A model generated the notes under the pieces. The model made no database searches and was not told the origin of the DNA. It saw only the letters and a list, made by a program, of their open reading frames with translations. A program made the position numbers and the translations under genes. This document shows, one piece after another, positions 15,493 through 25,251 of a DNA stretch of 64,000 nucleotides. Each line of letters begins with the position of its first letter. The stretch's first letter is position 1. Source of the DNA: JABMQB01 sp963666575 (lineage in GTDB: Bacteria > Bacteroidota > Bacteroidia > Bacteroidales > Prolixibacteraceae); the NCBI GenBank assembly GCA_963666575.2, contig CAXXYG010000016.1, positions 62,001-126,000 of the forward strand. Reading direction: 5' to 3'.

Positions 15493-16371
15493 TTACAACC
15501 ACTCTTCCGAGATTATTTCACCTTTAATTCCTATTACAATTTCTTTTATAGGTACTTTCCTCGATGCTTGTGATGCGGCGATATTTACAATTTGCGAAAG
15601 GCCTCCACAACAAGGAACCTGCATACGTAAAACAGTAATTGTATTCACCCGAGAATCGTCAATTAATGTTTCAATTTTATCCACGTATATTTCTTTTCCC
15701 TGATCGAGTTTAGGGCATGCAATTACCAGTTTTTTCCCTTTTAAAAATTGCTGGTGAAAGTTACCACTTGCAAAAGCGGTACAATCGGCAGCGATTAGCA
15801 GGTCCTGTCCATTAAAATATGAAGCTGCCGGATTTACCAAATGTAACTGAACTGGCCATTGAGTTAATTCTGATTCAATTTCAACTTTGTTGTCCGCCAT
15901 TTTAATTCCTGATTTATCAAACGCCACTGGTGCAGATCCCGGACACCCACAGGCTTCAGGTTGTTGAAATGGTTGTTGCTGTGCAGTACTGTGCAGTAAT
16001 TTATGAACTTCGCTAATTGAAAAAGGCAATATGTCTCTGTTGGCTTTTAAATAACCTGTAGCCTGACGAAGAAATTCTGTTTCGCCATGCTCTTGTAAGT
16101 GTTTTAAATGCGCAAATACTGTATTTTTCCCTTTGGGTATCATTTGTGCAATTACTATTTCTTCGTCATAATCTTCAGCCTCACGTTTTTCGATTGTGAT
16201 GGCTCCTTCAGGACAGTGCCCAAGGCATGCTCCCAATCCGTCGCACATCAGTTCGCTAATTAACCGTGCTTTCCCATCAATTATTTGCAGAGCTCCTTCG
16301 TGGCAGTTTGGGACACAATCGCCACAACCATTACATAACTCTTCATCTATTTTAACAATCTCCCTGATCAT
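15493..16371 (-). CDS. 4Fe-4S ferredoxin-domain protein, Hcp partner
   Basis: A 292-residue protein with an N-terminal double-cluster ferredoxin domain: CNGCGDCVPNCHEGA (complete CX2CX2CX3C) and CDGLGACLGHCPEGA, in which the expected second cysteine is leucine, so the second site may hold a differently ligated cluster. A glycine/proline/cysteine-rich stretch (QPEACGCPGSAP) and a C-terminal domain with CTAFAS, ACPKLD and VPCCGG follow, giving further conserved cysteines. It is immediately upstream of hcp on the same strand (114-base gap) and probably delivers electrons to Hcp (inference from context). I do not know a characterised homologue. Confidence 0.82.
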   Translation of the reverse strand: MIREIVKIDEELCNGCGDCVPNCHEGALQIIDGKARLISELMCDGLGACLGHCPEGAITIEKREAEDYDEEIVIAQMIPKGKNTVFAHLKHLQEHGETEFLRQATGYLKANRDILPFSISEVHKLLHSTAQQQPFQQPEACGCPGSAPVAFDKSGIKMADNKVEIESELTQWPVQLHLVNPAASYFNGQDLLIAADCTAFASGNFHQQFLKGKKLVIACPKLDQGKEIYVDKIETLIDDSRVNTITVLRMQVPCCGGLSQIVNIAASQASRKVPIKEIVIGIKGEIISEEWL

Positions 16372-16423
16372 AACTTTCTCTTTAAATTACAAAACAAAAG
16401 TAAACTACCGGCGTTACTTAAAA

Positions 16424-16439
16424 TGTATCAATTGTTACA
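16424..16439. promoter_or_regulatory. Putative Crp/Fnr operator in the divergent promoter
   Basis: TGTATCAATTGTTACA is a 16-base palindrome with one mismatched pair, of the TGTA-N8-TACA form expected for a Crp/Fnr dimer. It lies in the 80-base space between the divergent ferredoxin and regulator genes, only 12 bases ahead of the regulator start, so autoregulation is likely. Confidence 0.55.
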
Positions 16440-16451
16440 AAACGATATTTT

Positions 16452-17129
16452 ATGGCAAATTTTGACCTTTTAACAAAATCTCCTGTTTTTTCGGGACTAA
16501 CACCGGGGCACCTCGAAAATTTATTTTCTGACATACTTTTCAAGGTTAAAAAGTTTAAAAAAGATGAATTAATATATTCGCTCGGTGAAGAATTAAAAAG
16601 TTTGAGCATTCTCCAAAAGGGCTCGGTAAAAGGCGAAATGATGGATTATTCGGGGCGCACTTTAAAGATTGAAGACATTGAGTCTCCACGCCCATTGGCA
16701 TCTGCGTTTCTTTTTGGAAAAAACAACCGTTTCCCGGTAACGGTAATTGCCAATAACGATGTTGAACTGATAGTTATCCCCAAAGCTGATTTTCTGAAAT
16801 TAATGCAATCAAATCAGCAGGTTTTGACCAATTATTTAAATGCCATTTCATCGCGTACACAATTCCTTTCCGGAAAACTGCATTTTTTAAGTTTTAAAAG
16901 CATTAAAGAAAAAATAGCCCATTTCCTGCTTCAGTCGACAGGATCAAACTTTCACTCCATTGAATTAAAACAAACTCAACAGCAGTTGGCCGACCTGTTT
17001 GGAGTTACCCGCCCATCGTTAGCAAGGGTTTTGGGCGAAATGCAAAACAATGGACTCATTAAAATTGAGAAAAAAACCATTACCTTGCTTGATAAATACA
17101 AATTAAACGAACTACTCAGGAATAATTAA
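16452..17129 (+). CDS. Crp/Fnr family transcriptional regulator
   Basis: A 225-residue regulator with a cyclic-nucleotide-binding-type beta-roll (about residues 15-120), a long dimer helix (NYLNAISSRTQFLSGKL) and a C-terminal winged helix (QTQQQLADLFGVTRPSLARVLGEMQNNGLI). It lacks the N-terminal cysteines of Fnr, so it does not sense oxygen through an Fe-S cluster; related Crp/Fnr proteins beside hcp (HcpR/DNR type) respond to NO, which is inferred here from position. It is divergent from the ferredoxin-hcp operon and shares the promoter region with the palindrome at 16424. Confidence 0.88.
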   Translation: MANFDLLTKSPVFSGLTPGHLENLFSDILFKVKKFKKDELIYSLGEELKSLSILQKGSVKGEMMDYSGRTLKIEDIESPRPLASAFLFGKNNRFPVTVIANNDVELIVIPKADFLKLMQSNQQVLTNYLNAISSRTQFLSGKLHFLSFKSIKEKIAHFLLQSTGSNFHSIELKQTQQQLADLFGVTRPSLARVLGEMQNNGLIKIEKKTITLLDKYKLNELLRNN

Positions 17130-17457
17130 AAAAAACCATAAGGAATAACAAATAAAAAATTATTAAAGACACTATGAAATTGCAATTTCGCAACTTTCAA
17201 AATCTTAAAAAACCTTTAAAATAAACAGCAAAATTAGTTGTTTGAACGAAAACAATTATCTTCGCATTTTAGATAATTTTTACCGAAGAATTCCTGATTA
17301 ATACTGGTATAAAATTTTTAGATATAACACCAGATTAAACAGCATATTGAAAAATTGCAGTTATGAAACGACCATGATAATACTTTGCCTTTTATAAGCA
17401 TAATTAAAATCATGGGAGTTGCATCGAATGCGGTTAAAAATTTTAAATAATAATGAG
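17130..17457. other. Non-coding stretch before the DUF2723 gene
   Basis: About 330 AT-rich bases. Visible are a 12-base palindrome AAATTGCAATTT near 17178 and a weak promoter-like TATCTTCG near 17258. No gene or clear terminator could be identified. Confidence 0.4.
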
Positions 17458-20400
17458 ATGAAAAAATACAACTTCCAAAATAACCTGTTTGGCTGGATCA
17501 CATTTATCATTGCAGCTATAACATATCTCCTTACCATTGAACCTACTACCAGTTTTTGGGATTGTGGTGAATTTATAACAACTGCTTTTAAACTGGAAGT
17601 TGGCCATCCTCCCGGCGCTCCGTTTTTTATGATTCTGGGAAATGTATTTACTAATTTTGGTGCACCGGCTGTTATGATTAATTCATTATCGGCCTTAGCG
17701 AGTGCTTTTACCATTCTTTTCTTGTTCTGGACGATCACTCATTTTGCAAAACGGTTGGTTGCCAAAAGCGATGAATTAACATCCGGAGAAACAATTGCTG
17801 TAATTGGAAGTGGTTTAGTGGGTGCGTTAGCCTACTCTTTTTCTGATACTTTTTGGTTTTCGGCCGTCGAAGGCGAAGTATATGCCACCTCATCGTTATT
17901 TACGGCTGTTGTTTTTTGGGCCATCTTAAAATGGGAAAACGTTGCCGACGAACCTTATGCTAACCGCTGGTTGATATTTATTGCCTACATTATTGGGTTA
18001 TCAGTAGGTGTCCACTTATTAAACCTTTTGGCAATTCCGGCAATAGTTTTTGTTTATTATTTCAAAAAATACCCGGTAACACGAAACGGAATTATTGCTT
18101 CCTTAGTTATTTCAGTAGCTCTATTGGCAGGAATAATGTATGGCATAATTCCTGGTTTTGTGAAAATTGGGTCGTGGTTCGAATTATTATTTGTTAATGT
18201 ATTTGGATTGCCATTCCACACTGGTTTGTTATTTTACCTTGTTTTATTTATTGCCTTAATTGTTTTGGGAATTCAATATACCATCAAAAAACAAAAAGCA
18301 ATTTGGAATCTTATTCTTGTTAGTATAACGGTAATCCTAATTGGTTACTCATCGTTTGCGCTGATAATTATACGGTCCTCAGCTAAAACGCCAATGGATC
18401 AAAATAGTCCAAACGATACATTCACATTGTTAAGCTACTTAAACCGTGAACAATACGGAGAATTACCTTTGTTGTACGGCCAATTTTATAATTCCCCTTT
18501 AAATCCACAGAACAGGTTCTCTGAAGGGAAACCAATTTATTCTCAAATTGATGGAAAATATAAAATCACAAACTACAAAACCATACCTAATTACGACGAT
18601 AAGTTTAAAACCCTTTTCCCACGGATGTGGAGCAGCATGGAAGAATCTCATGCCGAGGATTATAAAAACTGGGGGAAAATTAAAGGGCAAAAGATAAGGC
18701 ATACCGACGAAAGAGGCGAAATTGTGACCATCGTTAAACCTACTCTTGGCGAAAACTTAAGGTTCTTTTTCACCTACCAGGTAGGACACATGTACCTCAG
18801 GTATTTTATGTGGAATTTTGCTGGTCGGCAGGATGACATTCAAAACCATGGAAGTTATATTCATGGCAACTGGATAAGTGGTATTCCATTTATCGACAAT
18901 GCCCGACTGGGTTCTCAAGAAGGCCTACCTGCTCATTTTAAAAATAACAAAGCCCGGAATGCCTATTATTTTTTGCCATTAATTTTAGGAATCCTTGGTT
19001 TAATCATTCAATACCGAAAAGGAATTAAAGGAAAAAAAGACCTGTGGATTGTATTTTTGCTGTTTCTTCTTACAGGTTTGGCAATTGTTGTTTTCTTAAA
19101 CCAATACCCTCACCAACCCAGAGAAAGGGATTATGCTTATGCAGGATCGTTTTATGCCTTTTCAATTTGGATTGGCCTTGGCGTTTTTGCTTTATACGAA
19201 GGAATTAAAAAATACCTGCCAGCAACAATTGCTGCAGGAGTTGTTACCGGCTTATGCCTTGTTTTGGTGCCGGGAATTTTGGTATCGGAAAACTGGGATG
19301 ACCACGATAGGTCGAACAGGTATACCGCCCGAGACCTTGGAGCAAATTACTTAAAAACATGTGCCCCCAATGGTATCCTTTTTACCAATGGCGACAATGA
19401 CACTTTCCCATTGTGGTATAACCAGGAAGTTGAAGGCGAACGCACTGATGTAAGAGTGTGCAACCTCAGCTACCTTCAAACCGATTGGTATATAGATCAA
19501 ATGCGACGAAAAGCCTATGATTCCGACCCGGTTCCTTATTCTTTAAATGAAAAACAATATGTTCAGGGAACACGCGATGTGGTATATTTATTAGACGATC
19601 CGAGAATTTCAGGGGCTGTTGATTTAAAAATGGCCATCGATTTTGTAGCCGATGATAATCCAAAAACAAAATTAGCACAAGCCGATAATGCAGCCTATAT
19701 TCCGGGGAAAATCCTGAAATTTAAAGTAGATAAAGAAGCTGTTATTCGACATAAAGTTGTAGCACCCCAGGATTACGATAAAATTGTTGACACTATTACC
19801 ATTGACTTAAGCAGTAAAACATACCTGTCGAAAGATGAATTAATGATTCTTGACTTAATTGCTACAAACAATTGGGAAAGGCCTATATATTGGGCAATTA
19901 CTGTAGGAAATAACAAATACATGAATTTGGAGGATTATTTTCAGCTCGAAGGTTTTGCTTACAGACTAGTCCCTATAAAAAGCCCTTCAGCTTCCGACAG
20001 GTTTACAATTGGCAGAGTGGCTTCTGGCCCCATGTATAAAAACCTGATGGAAAACTTCAAATGGGGCAACATGGAAGATCCAAATATATATATGGATGAA
20101 AACAATAAACGGATGTTATCAAATATCCGTAACAGTTTTAACCGTTTGGCTTCCACTTTAATTAATGAAGGGAAAAAGGATTCGGCACTGGCTGTTATTG
20201 ACCGTTGTATTGAGTTAATACCGCATGAAATTATTCCTTATGATTATTTTGCTCTTGAACTGACGGATAACTATTTCAAGCTGGGTGAAAAAGAGAAAGC
20301 AAAAGAGATGATCAACAAAGCTTTTACTACTTATAACGAGGACCTGGATTATTTTCTTTCGCTTGGCCCTAAATATATAAATGACCAAAGTATTAATGAA

Positions 20401-20532
20401 GAAATTCAACGGGCATTTTTCTTTATACAAAAAATGCAACGTTCATGCGCGTCTTTTGGTGAAACAGAATTGTCAAATGAAATTGGACAGGTTTTACAAA
20501 ATCAATTAACAAGGATTAACATTGGAAATTAA
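17458..20532 (+). CDS. DUF2723 family membrane protein (PMT-like)
   Basis: A 1025-residue protein from the ATG at 17458; an upstream start at 17419 would add 13 residues lacking conservation. The N-terminal DUF2723 region has the diagnostic TTSFWDCGEFI and GHPPGAPFF segments in the first loop, with an acidic pair like that of protein O-mannosyltransferases, followed by about ten membrane helices to about residue 590. The rest is soluble and outside the membrane (NGDNDTFPLWYNQEVEGE), ending in a helical TPR-like part. The family is widespread in Bacteroidota and is thought to transfer sugar from a lipid donor, possibly in protein O-glycosylation; the donor and acceptor are not known here. It stands 42 bases before purD. 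Confidence 0.85.
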   Translation: MKKYNFQNNLFGWITFIIAAITYLLTIEPTTSFWDCGEFITTAFKLEVGHPPGAPFFMILGNVFTNFGAPAVMINSLSALASAFTILFLFWTITHFAKRLVAKSDELTSGETIAVIGSGLVGALAYSFSDTFWFSAVEGEVYATSSLFTAVVFWAILKWENVADEPYANRWLIFIAYIIGLSVGVHLLNLLAIPAIVFVYYFKKYPVTRNGIIASLVISVALLAGIMYGIIPGFVKIGSWFELLFVNVFGLPFHTGLLFYLVLFIALIVLGIQYTIKKQKAIWNLILVSITVILIGYSSFALIIIRSSAKTPMDQNSPNDTFTLLSYLNREQYGELPLLYGQFYNSPLNPQNRFSEGKPIYSQIDGKYKITNYKTIPNYDDKFKTLFPRMWSSMEESHAEDYKNWGKIKGQKIRHTDERGEIVTIVKPTLGENLRFFFTYQVGHMYLRYFMWNFAGRQDDIQNHGSYIHGNWISGIPFIDNARLGSQEGLPAHFKNNKARNAYYFLPLILGILGLIIQYRKGIKGKKDLWIVFLLFLLTGLAIVVFLNQYPHQPRERDYAYAGSFYAFSIWIGLGVFALYEGIKKYLPATIAAGVVTGLCLVLVPGILVSENWDDHDRSNRYTARDLGANYLKTCAPNGILFTNGDNDTFPLWYNQEVEGERTDVRVCNLSYLQTDWYIDQMRRKAYDSDPVPYSLNEKQYVQGTRDVVYLLDDPRISGAVDLKMAIDFVADDNPKTKLAQADNAAYIPGKILKFKVDKEAVIRHKVVAPQDYDKIVDTITIDLSSKTYLSKDELMILDLIATNNWERPIYWAITVGNNKYMNLEDYFQLEGFAYRLVPIKSPSASDRFTIGRVASGPMYKNLMENFKWGNMEDPNIYMDENNKRMLSNIRNSFNRLASTLINEGKKDSALAVIDRCIELIPHEIIPYDYFALELTDNYFKLGEKEKAKEMINKAFTTYNEDLDYFLSLGPKYINDQSINEEIQRAFFFIQKMQRSCASFGETELSNEIGQVLQNQLTRINIGN

Positions 20533-20574
20533 ACACGTTTACAGTAATTAATTGCGTAAAAATAAAGCAGCAAA

Positions 20575-21843
20575 ATGAATATTTTAATAATAGGTTCAGG
20601 CGGGCGCGAACATGCAATCGGTTGGAAAATCAAACAAAGTAAAAAAGTTGACAATTTGTATTTTGCCCCGGGAAATGCTGGAACCAGCAGTGTTGGCGAA
20701 AACATTGAGATTGGTGTTTCCGATTTTGAGGGAATTAAAAAATGCCTCATCGAAAAATCAATAAATCTGGTAGTGGTTGGTCCTGAAGTGCCATTGGTTG
20801 AAGGAATTCATGATTTTATTGCCTGCGACAAATCACTCAAAAATGTAAAAGTTGTAGGTCCTAAAAAATCGGGGGCTCAATTGGAGGGAAGCAAGGATTT
20901 TGCAAAAAAGTTTATGCAAAAACACAACATCCCTACAGCTAAATATGCAACTATTACTCCTGAAACACTCCAGCTGGGAATCAAATTTTTGAAAACAATG
21001 ACCTCTCCATATGTTTTAAAAGCTGATGGTTTAGCTGCTGGAAAAGGGGTTCTGATAATTGACTCGTTTGAAGAAGCAGAAAAATCGTTGGCTGAAATGT
21101 TGAATGGCCAATTTGGTGAAGCAAGTAAAAAAGTAGTTATCGAAGAATTTTTATCGGGAATTGAATTATCAGTATTTGCAATTACCGATGGTAAAAATTA
21201 TAAAATCCTCCCCGAAGCAAAAGACTACAAACGTATTGGTGAAGGAGACAGTGGTTTAAACACCGGAGGGATGGGATCAATCTCGCCGGTACCATTTGCC
21301 GATGCTTCATTTATGAAAAAAGTGGAGGAACGGATTATTATTCCAACCATCGATGGTTTTTCAAAAGATGGCCTTGAATACAATGGATTTGTATTTTTTG
21401 GATTAATTAATTGTGGAGGTGAACCATATGTGATTGAATACAATGTTAGAATGGGCGATCCTGAAACAGAAGCCGTTATCCTTCGCATTAAATCTGATTT
21501 GGTTGACTTACTCGAAGGAGCTGCCGATGGTACACTTAATGAAAAAAGTATAGAAGTTGATTCAAGGACTGCAGCAGCTGTAATTCTGGTTTCGGGGGGA
21601 TATCCCGGAAATTACGAAAAAGGCCATAAAATTACAGGTGCCGAAACAATTTCGGATAGTATTATTTTCCATGCAGGCACAAAAAATGATAATGGCAATA
21701 TTGTAACAAATGGAGGCCGGGTAATGGCTGTTAGTTCATATGGTGCAAATATGAAAGAAGCTTTAGCCACTTCATACAAAAATGCAGAGCTAATCAATTA
21801 TACTGAAAAATACTATCGAAAAGATCTGGGATTTGACCTATAA
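20575..21843 (+). CDS. purD: Phosphoribosylamine-glycine ligase
   Basis: A 422-residue GARS enzyme for the second step of purine synthesis. The start MNILIIGSGGREHAIGWKI is diagnostic, followed by VVVGPEVPLVEG, the ATP-grasp segment ADGLAAGKGVLI, EEFLSGIELSVFA, the metal-binding VIEYNVRMGDPETEAV and a C-terminal domain with HAGTK and NGGRV. Length and domain order are standard. The following membrane-protein gene starts two bases after the stop, so the two are co-transcribed. Cytosolic. Confidence 0.96.
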   Translation: MNILIIGSGGREHAIGWKIKQSKKVDNLYFAPGNAGTSSVGENIEIGVSDFEGIKKCLIEKSINLVVVGPEVPLVEGIHDFIACDKSLKNVKVVGPKKSGAQLEGSKDFAKKFMQKHNIPTAKYATITPETLQLGIKFLKTMTSPYVLKADGLAAGKGVLIIDSFEEAEKSLAEMLNGQFGEASKKVVIEEFLSGIELSVFAITDGKNYKILPEAKDYKRIGEGDSGLNTGGMGSISPVPFADASFMKKVEERIIIPTIDGFSKDGLEYNGFVFFGLINCGGEPYVIEYNVRMGDPETEAVILRIKSDLVDLLEGAADGTLNEKSIEVDSRTAAAVILVSGGYPGNYEKGHKITGAETISDSIIFHAGTKNDNGNIVTNGGRVMAVSSYGANMKEALATSYKNAELINYTEKYYRKDLGFDL

Positions 21844-21845
21844 CT

Positions 21846-22829
21846 ATGCTGTTACGAATATTTAAAACTAATCAGGCATATAATTTAATCCTTTTCCCAA
21901 TTATTGCAATTGCACTTTGGGGAGGAAGCTTGATTTCGCCAAATAATTATTCGTTTCTCACAGATGAAAAACAACTGTCGATATTTAAATCCTTTTATTC
22001 AGGTTTTTTAGGGAACTCCTTTGTTCAAGTACTACTGGCCTTGGGTTTGCTTATTATCGCCGCATTTCTGATTCAAAAAATCAATAGCAGTTATGCATTT
22101 ATCAGAATTCGAACCCTATTACCTTCAACTATTTTTATATTATTTGCCAGCAGTTTTTCAAACCTGCAAACTCTACATCCGGTCTATTTTGGATTAATAT
22201 TTCTATTGTTTTCCATCGATAAAATGTTCGGAATCTATGAAAAAAAGGTATTTTTTAACCTCTCATTTGAGTCAGGATTGTTTATTGGTTTGGGATCATT
22301 ATTCTATTTTAATTTAATTTCTCTATTTCCTGCAATTATTTTGGGATTTATAACCATCAATCAAAGTTTTTCATGGCGTAATCTTGTTCTCCTTTTTTTA
22401 GGGCTTTTACTTCCCTGGATATTTTGTTTTTCATATTTTTTCTATTTCGACACACTTGAAAGTTTGTATCAATTTTTTAAATATACTTTTAGTTTAAAAA
22501 ACGATTTTACGTTTGGTATTCTTTCAACCCAACTTTTTATCGGTTTTCTGGCTTTATTAATTCTAATTAGCAGTTTATGGTTACTTAGGCAATACGACAC
22601 AAAAAAAATAAGCTCACGGAAATATTTTGTTGCACTTTTCTATATTTTTATATTCCTGATTGTAAGCTTCTCCCTTGCCCCCTTCTCTTCTCAGGAAGTA
22701 TTTATTTTGCTGGCAGTTCCATCATCATACCTGATTTCAAATTTTCTGGTATTCTTAAAAAGTAAATTATGGGGCGAAATTATTTTTTCACTTTTTGTTG
22801 CTTTTGTAATCTACATGCAATTTTTATAA
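21846..22829 (+). CDS. Polytopic membrane protein (DUF6427-like)
   Basis: A 327-residue integral membrane protein with about nine hydrophobic helices and few charged residues (NLILFPIIAIALWG at the start, LFVAFVIYMQFL at the end). It resembles the DUF6427-type proteins that commonly follow purD in Bacteroidota; this assignment rests on position, size and hydrophobic profile rather than a motif. The gene lies 2 bases after purD. The function is unknown. High T content of the gene reflects its hydrophobic codons, not foreign origin. Confidence 0.7.
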   Translation: MLLRIFKTNQAYNLILFPIIAIALWGGSLISPNNYSFLTDEKQLSIFKSFYSGFLGNSFVQVLLALGLLIIAAFLIQKINSSYAFIRIRTLLPSTIFILFASSFSNLQTLHPVYFGLIFLLFSIDKMFGIYEKKVFFNLSFESGLFIGLGSLFYFNLISLFPAIILGFITINQSFSWRNLVLLFLGLLLPWIFCFSYFFYFDTLESLYQFFKYTFSLKNDFTFGILSTQLFIGFLALLILISSLWLLRQYDTKKISSRKYFVALFYIFIFLIVSFSLAPFSSQEVFILLAVPSSYLISNFLVFLKSKLWGEIIFSLFVAFVIYMQFL

Positions 22830-22897
22830 CTAGAAAATTAAAGTTTTAGCCTTATTTTTAATGTTTAAAATAAACCAACAGAAATCAGAGATAAAAA

Positions 22898-23890
22898 ATG
22901 AAGATAGTTTCATTATTTGCCGGGGCTGGAGGCCTTGACCTGGGATTTAAAAATGCAGGTTTTAATGTTATATGGGCTAACGAGTACGACAAAGAAATAT
23001 GGGAAACATACGAAAAAAACCACCCTGAAACTTTCCTCGACAAACGTAGTATTACAAAAATCCCCCTTGAAGATGTTCCCGATTGTGATGGGATTGTTGG
23101 AGGCCCACCTTGCCAAAGTTGGAGTGAAGCAGGTACGCGTCGAGGAATAAATGACAACCGAGGACAACTTTTTTTTGATTTTATCAGGCTACTCAAACAC
23201 AAGCAGCCAAAATTCTTTTTAGCCGAAAATGTTTCAGGAATTCTTTTTCAACGACACAACGAAGCTTTTAAGTACATTGTCGAATTGTTTGAGGAAGCAG
23301 GATACATGGTATCAACTACTCTGGTAAACGCAAAATGCTACAATGTGCCACAAGACCGTAAAAGGGTAGTAATTGTTGGTTATCACAAAAATTATTTCGA
23401 TCAGGCTTTTGTTGCCCCACTCCCATCTCAAAATACTCCAACTTTAAAAGATGCCATTTTTGATTTAAAAGGCAAAGAGATTGAAGGTATTGGAACTAAT
23501 AATACCAATGGGAAATTGTGTAATATTCCAAATCATGAATTTATGACTGGTGGTTTCTCTTCCATCTATATGTCGCGCAATCGGGTTCGCTCATGGGATG
23601 AACCTTCGTTTACAATCCAGGCAGGAGGCAGGCATGCTCCTATACACCCCCAGGCTCCAAAAATGGAACTGGTAGCTACCGATGAAAGAAAGTTCGTTTC
23701 AGGAAAAGAAAACCTATACCGCAGGCTTACGGTACGTGAATGTGCCCGGATACAAACATTCCCCGATAATTTTATTTTCCATTACAAAAAACTGGCAGCC
23801 GGATACAAAATGATTGGGAACGCTGTGCCGGTAAAATTAGCTGAAGCCTTAGCACGTCAAATTAAAAATGACCTTATGGCAAATACTTAA
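22898..23890 (+). CDS. DNA (cytosine-5) methyltransferase
   Basis: A 330-residue C5 methyltransferase with the motifs in order: I SLFAGAGGLDLGFKNAGF, IV GGPPCQSWSEAG with the catalytic cysteine, VI AENVSG, VIII QDRKRVVIVGY, IX RLTVRECARIQTFPDNF and X GYKMIGNAVPVKLAEAL. The target-recognition part between VIII and IX is short, so a 4-6 base recognition site is expected. It is followed 23 bases later by a PLD-fold protein, which makes a type II restriction-modification pair likely. It may instead be an orphan methylase. No vsr-type repair gene is adjacent. Confidence 0.93.
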   Translation: MKIVSLFAGAGGLDLGFKNAGFNVIWANEYDKEIWETYEKNHPETFLDKRSITKIPLEDVPDCDGIVGGPPCQSWSEAGTRRGINDNRGQLFFDFIRLLKHKQPKFFLAENVSGILFQRHNEAFKYIVELFEEAGYMVSTTLVNAKCYNVPQDRKRVVIVGYHKNYFDQAFVAPLPSQNTPTLKDAIFDLKGKEIEGIGTNNTNGKLCNIPNHEFMTGGFSSIYMSRNRVRSWDEPSFTIQAGGRHAPIHPQAPKMELVATDERKFVSGKENLYRRLTVRECARIQTFPDNFIFHYKKLAAGYKMIGNAVPVKLAEALARQIKNDLMANT

Positions 23891-23913
23891 TATAAAATTT
23901 AAAATTTTCATCA

Positions 23914-25242
23914 ATGGACCGAACAATAATTCTTTTTGATGAACCCCCACCAAAAGAGACCAACCGTTATTCCAACATTGGGCCAAGTCCAAAAATATTT
24001 AACTATTTAAAATCCTATTTACAGGAACACCAAAACGAAATTGAATCCATTAATTTGGCACTGTACCTTTTTAATAATTTCGAACTTCATTCTATTTTCC
24101 AAAAACTTGCTTTAAAAGGAATAAAAATTAATGTTATTTCAATTCCTCTTGAAGGTTACGATAATTCATATCCTCAAACAATTTATTACGATTCGGGGGA
24201 ATGGGCCTTTAAAAAAAGGCAAACAAAAAAATCATTGGCTCAGATAGTCTACCAGGGTTTTATTAATACACCCATTGAAGGATATAACCTTTACATTTTC
24301 CCACATGCATATATTCGCAGTTCAAAAATAAAACCTTTCTCACGCGGTAAAATTCCGTATTCACTTCATATTAAATCGTTACTTATTTCTTTTAAAAACG
24401 GCACGGTTGTAAATGGCCTGCTATCATCGAACATGGCAGTTCGCGATTTACCAAAATACGACAATATGTTGCTTCAGGAATTAACAGGGCAGCAAAAAAA
24501 ACCGGTTCAATTATTTTTTAATCATTTAATCAACTCTTCGGTACACATTAGAAATTACATACAACAAATTAATTCAATAAATTATCCGTTTCACCTCGAA
24601 GAATCAAACCAGTGCATGAACAATTATTTTGTGTCTCCTTTTTATAAAAACAGCCCTATGGTTGCCGAAAAAATAATTTCAGAGCTGATTTCATCTGCCC
24701 AAAAAAGAATTTGGGTTATGGCTCAACATTTATCTGCATTTAATTATAGTTACCCACTAAACTATAGGATTAAAAAAAAGATTAATGTTAAAAAAAGAGT
24801 AAAAGGAATATTGTATAACCTCATGGAAAAGGCAAATGACGGAGTGCAGGTAAAATGTTTAACACAAACATATGCCTGTGATTCGGAGCCTACTCAAAAA
24901 TTCCGTTGCCCAACTAACACCTACCATTTTAAGCAATTTATAACTGCTTATAAAAAACTACCAAATGCCAGTTATGGAGTAAATAAAAACATTCACAGCA
25001 AATACATCATTGTTGACGATAAAGTGGTAGTAACAACCTTTAATTATACTCCCTCGCAATTTATTTACCTGCCTTATGTAAAAATCGAAACCTTTGATTA
25101 CATCCCTGATTTAAAATATGAAGGTATTTTTTCAGAAGTTGGGCAATTAATAAAACTTGAATCAAAAAAAGAAACAAACTATTATATCGAAAATTTTGAA
25201 TCTGTTTGGAAAAATGATCAAACGGTAATTACGATACAGTGA
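23914..25242 (+). CDS. PLD-superfamily protein, candidate restriction nuclease
   Basis: A 442-residue protein with two HKD-type sites of the phospholipase D superfamily. The second, near residue 358, is complete: HSKYIIVDDKVVVTTFN (HxKx4D and FN). The first, near residue 150, is HIKSLLISFKNGT followed by GLLSSN and lacks the usual Asp, so the halves differ. No signal peptide or membrane helix. PLD-fold nucleases include restriction enzymes such as BfiI and the NgoFVII family. Its position 23 bases downstream of a C5 methyltransferase makes a restriction endonuclease the best guess (inference). Alternatives are a nucleic-acid repair or processing nuclease. It converges with the next gene with only 9 bases between stops. 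Confidence 0.7.
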   Translation: MDRTIILFDEPPPKETNRYSNIGPSPKIFNYLKSYLQEHQNEIESINLALYLFNNFELHSIFQKLALKGIKINVISIPLEGYDNSYPQTIYYDSGEWAFKKRQTKKSLAQIVYQGFINTPIEGYNLYIFPHAYIRSSKIKPFSRGKIPYSLHIKSLLISFKNGTVVNGLLSSNMAVRDLPKYDNMLLQELTGQQKKPVQLFFNHLINSSVHIRNYIQQINSINYPFHLEESNQCMNNYFVSPFYKNSPMVAEKIISELISSAQKRIWVMAQHLSAFNYSYPLNYRIKKKINVKKRVKGILYNLMEKANDGVQVKCLTQTYACDSEPTQKFRCPTNTYHFKQFITAYKKLPNASYGVNKNIHSKYIIVDDKVVVTTFNYTPSQFIYLPYVKIETFDYIPDLKYEGIFSEVGQLIKLESKKETNYYIENFESVWKNDQTVITIQ

Positions 25243-25251
25243 TGTTTATGA

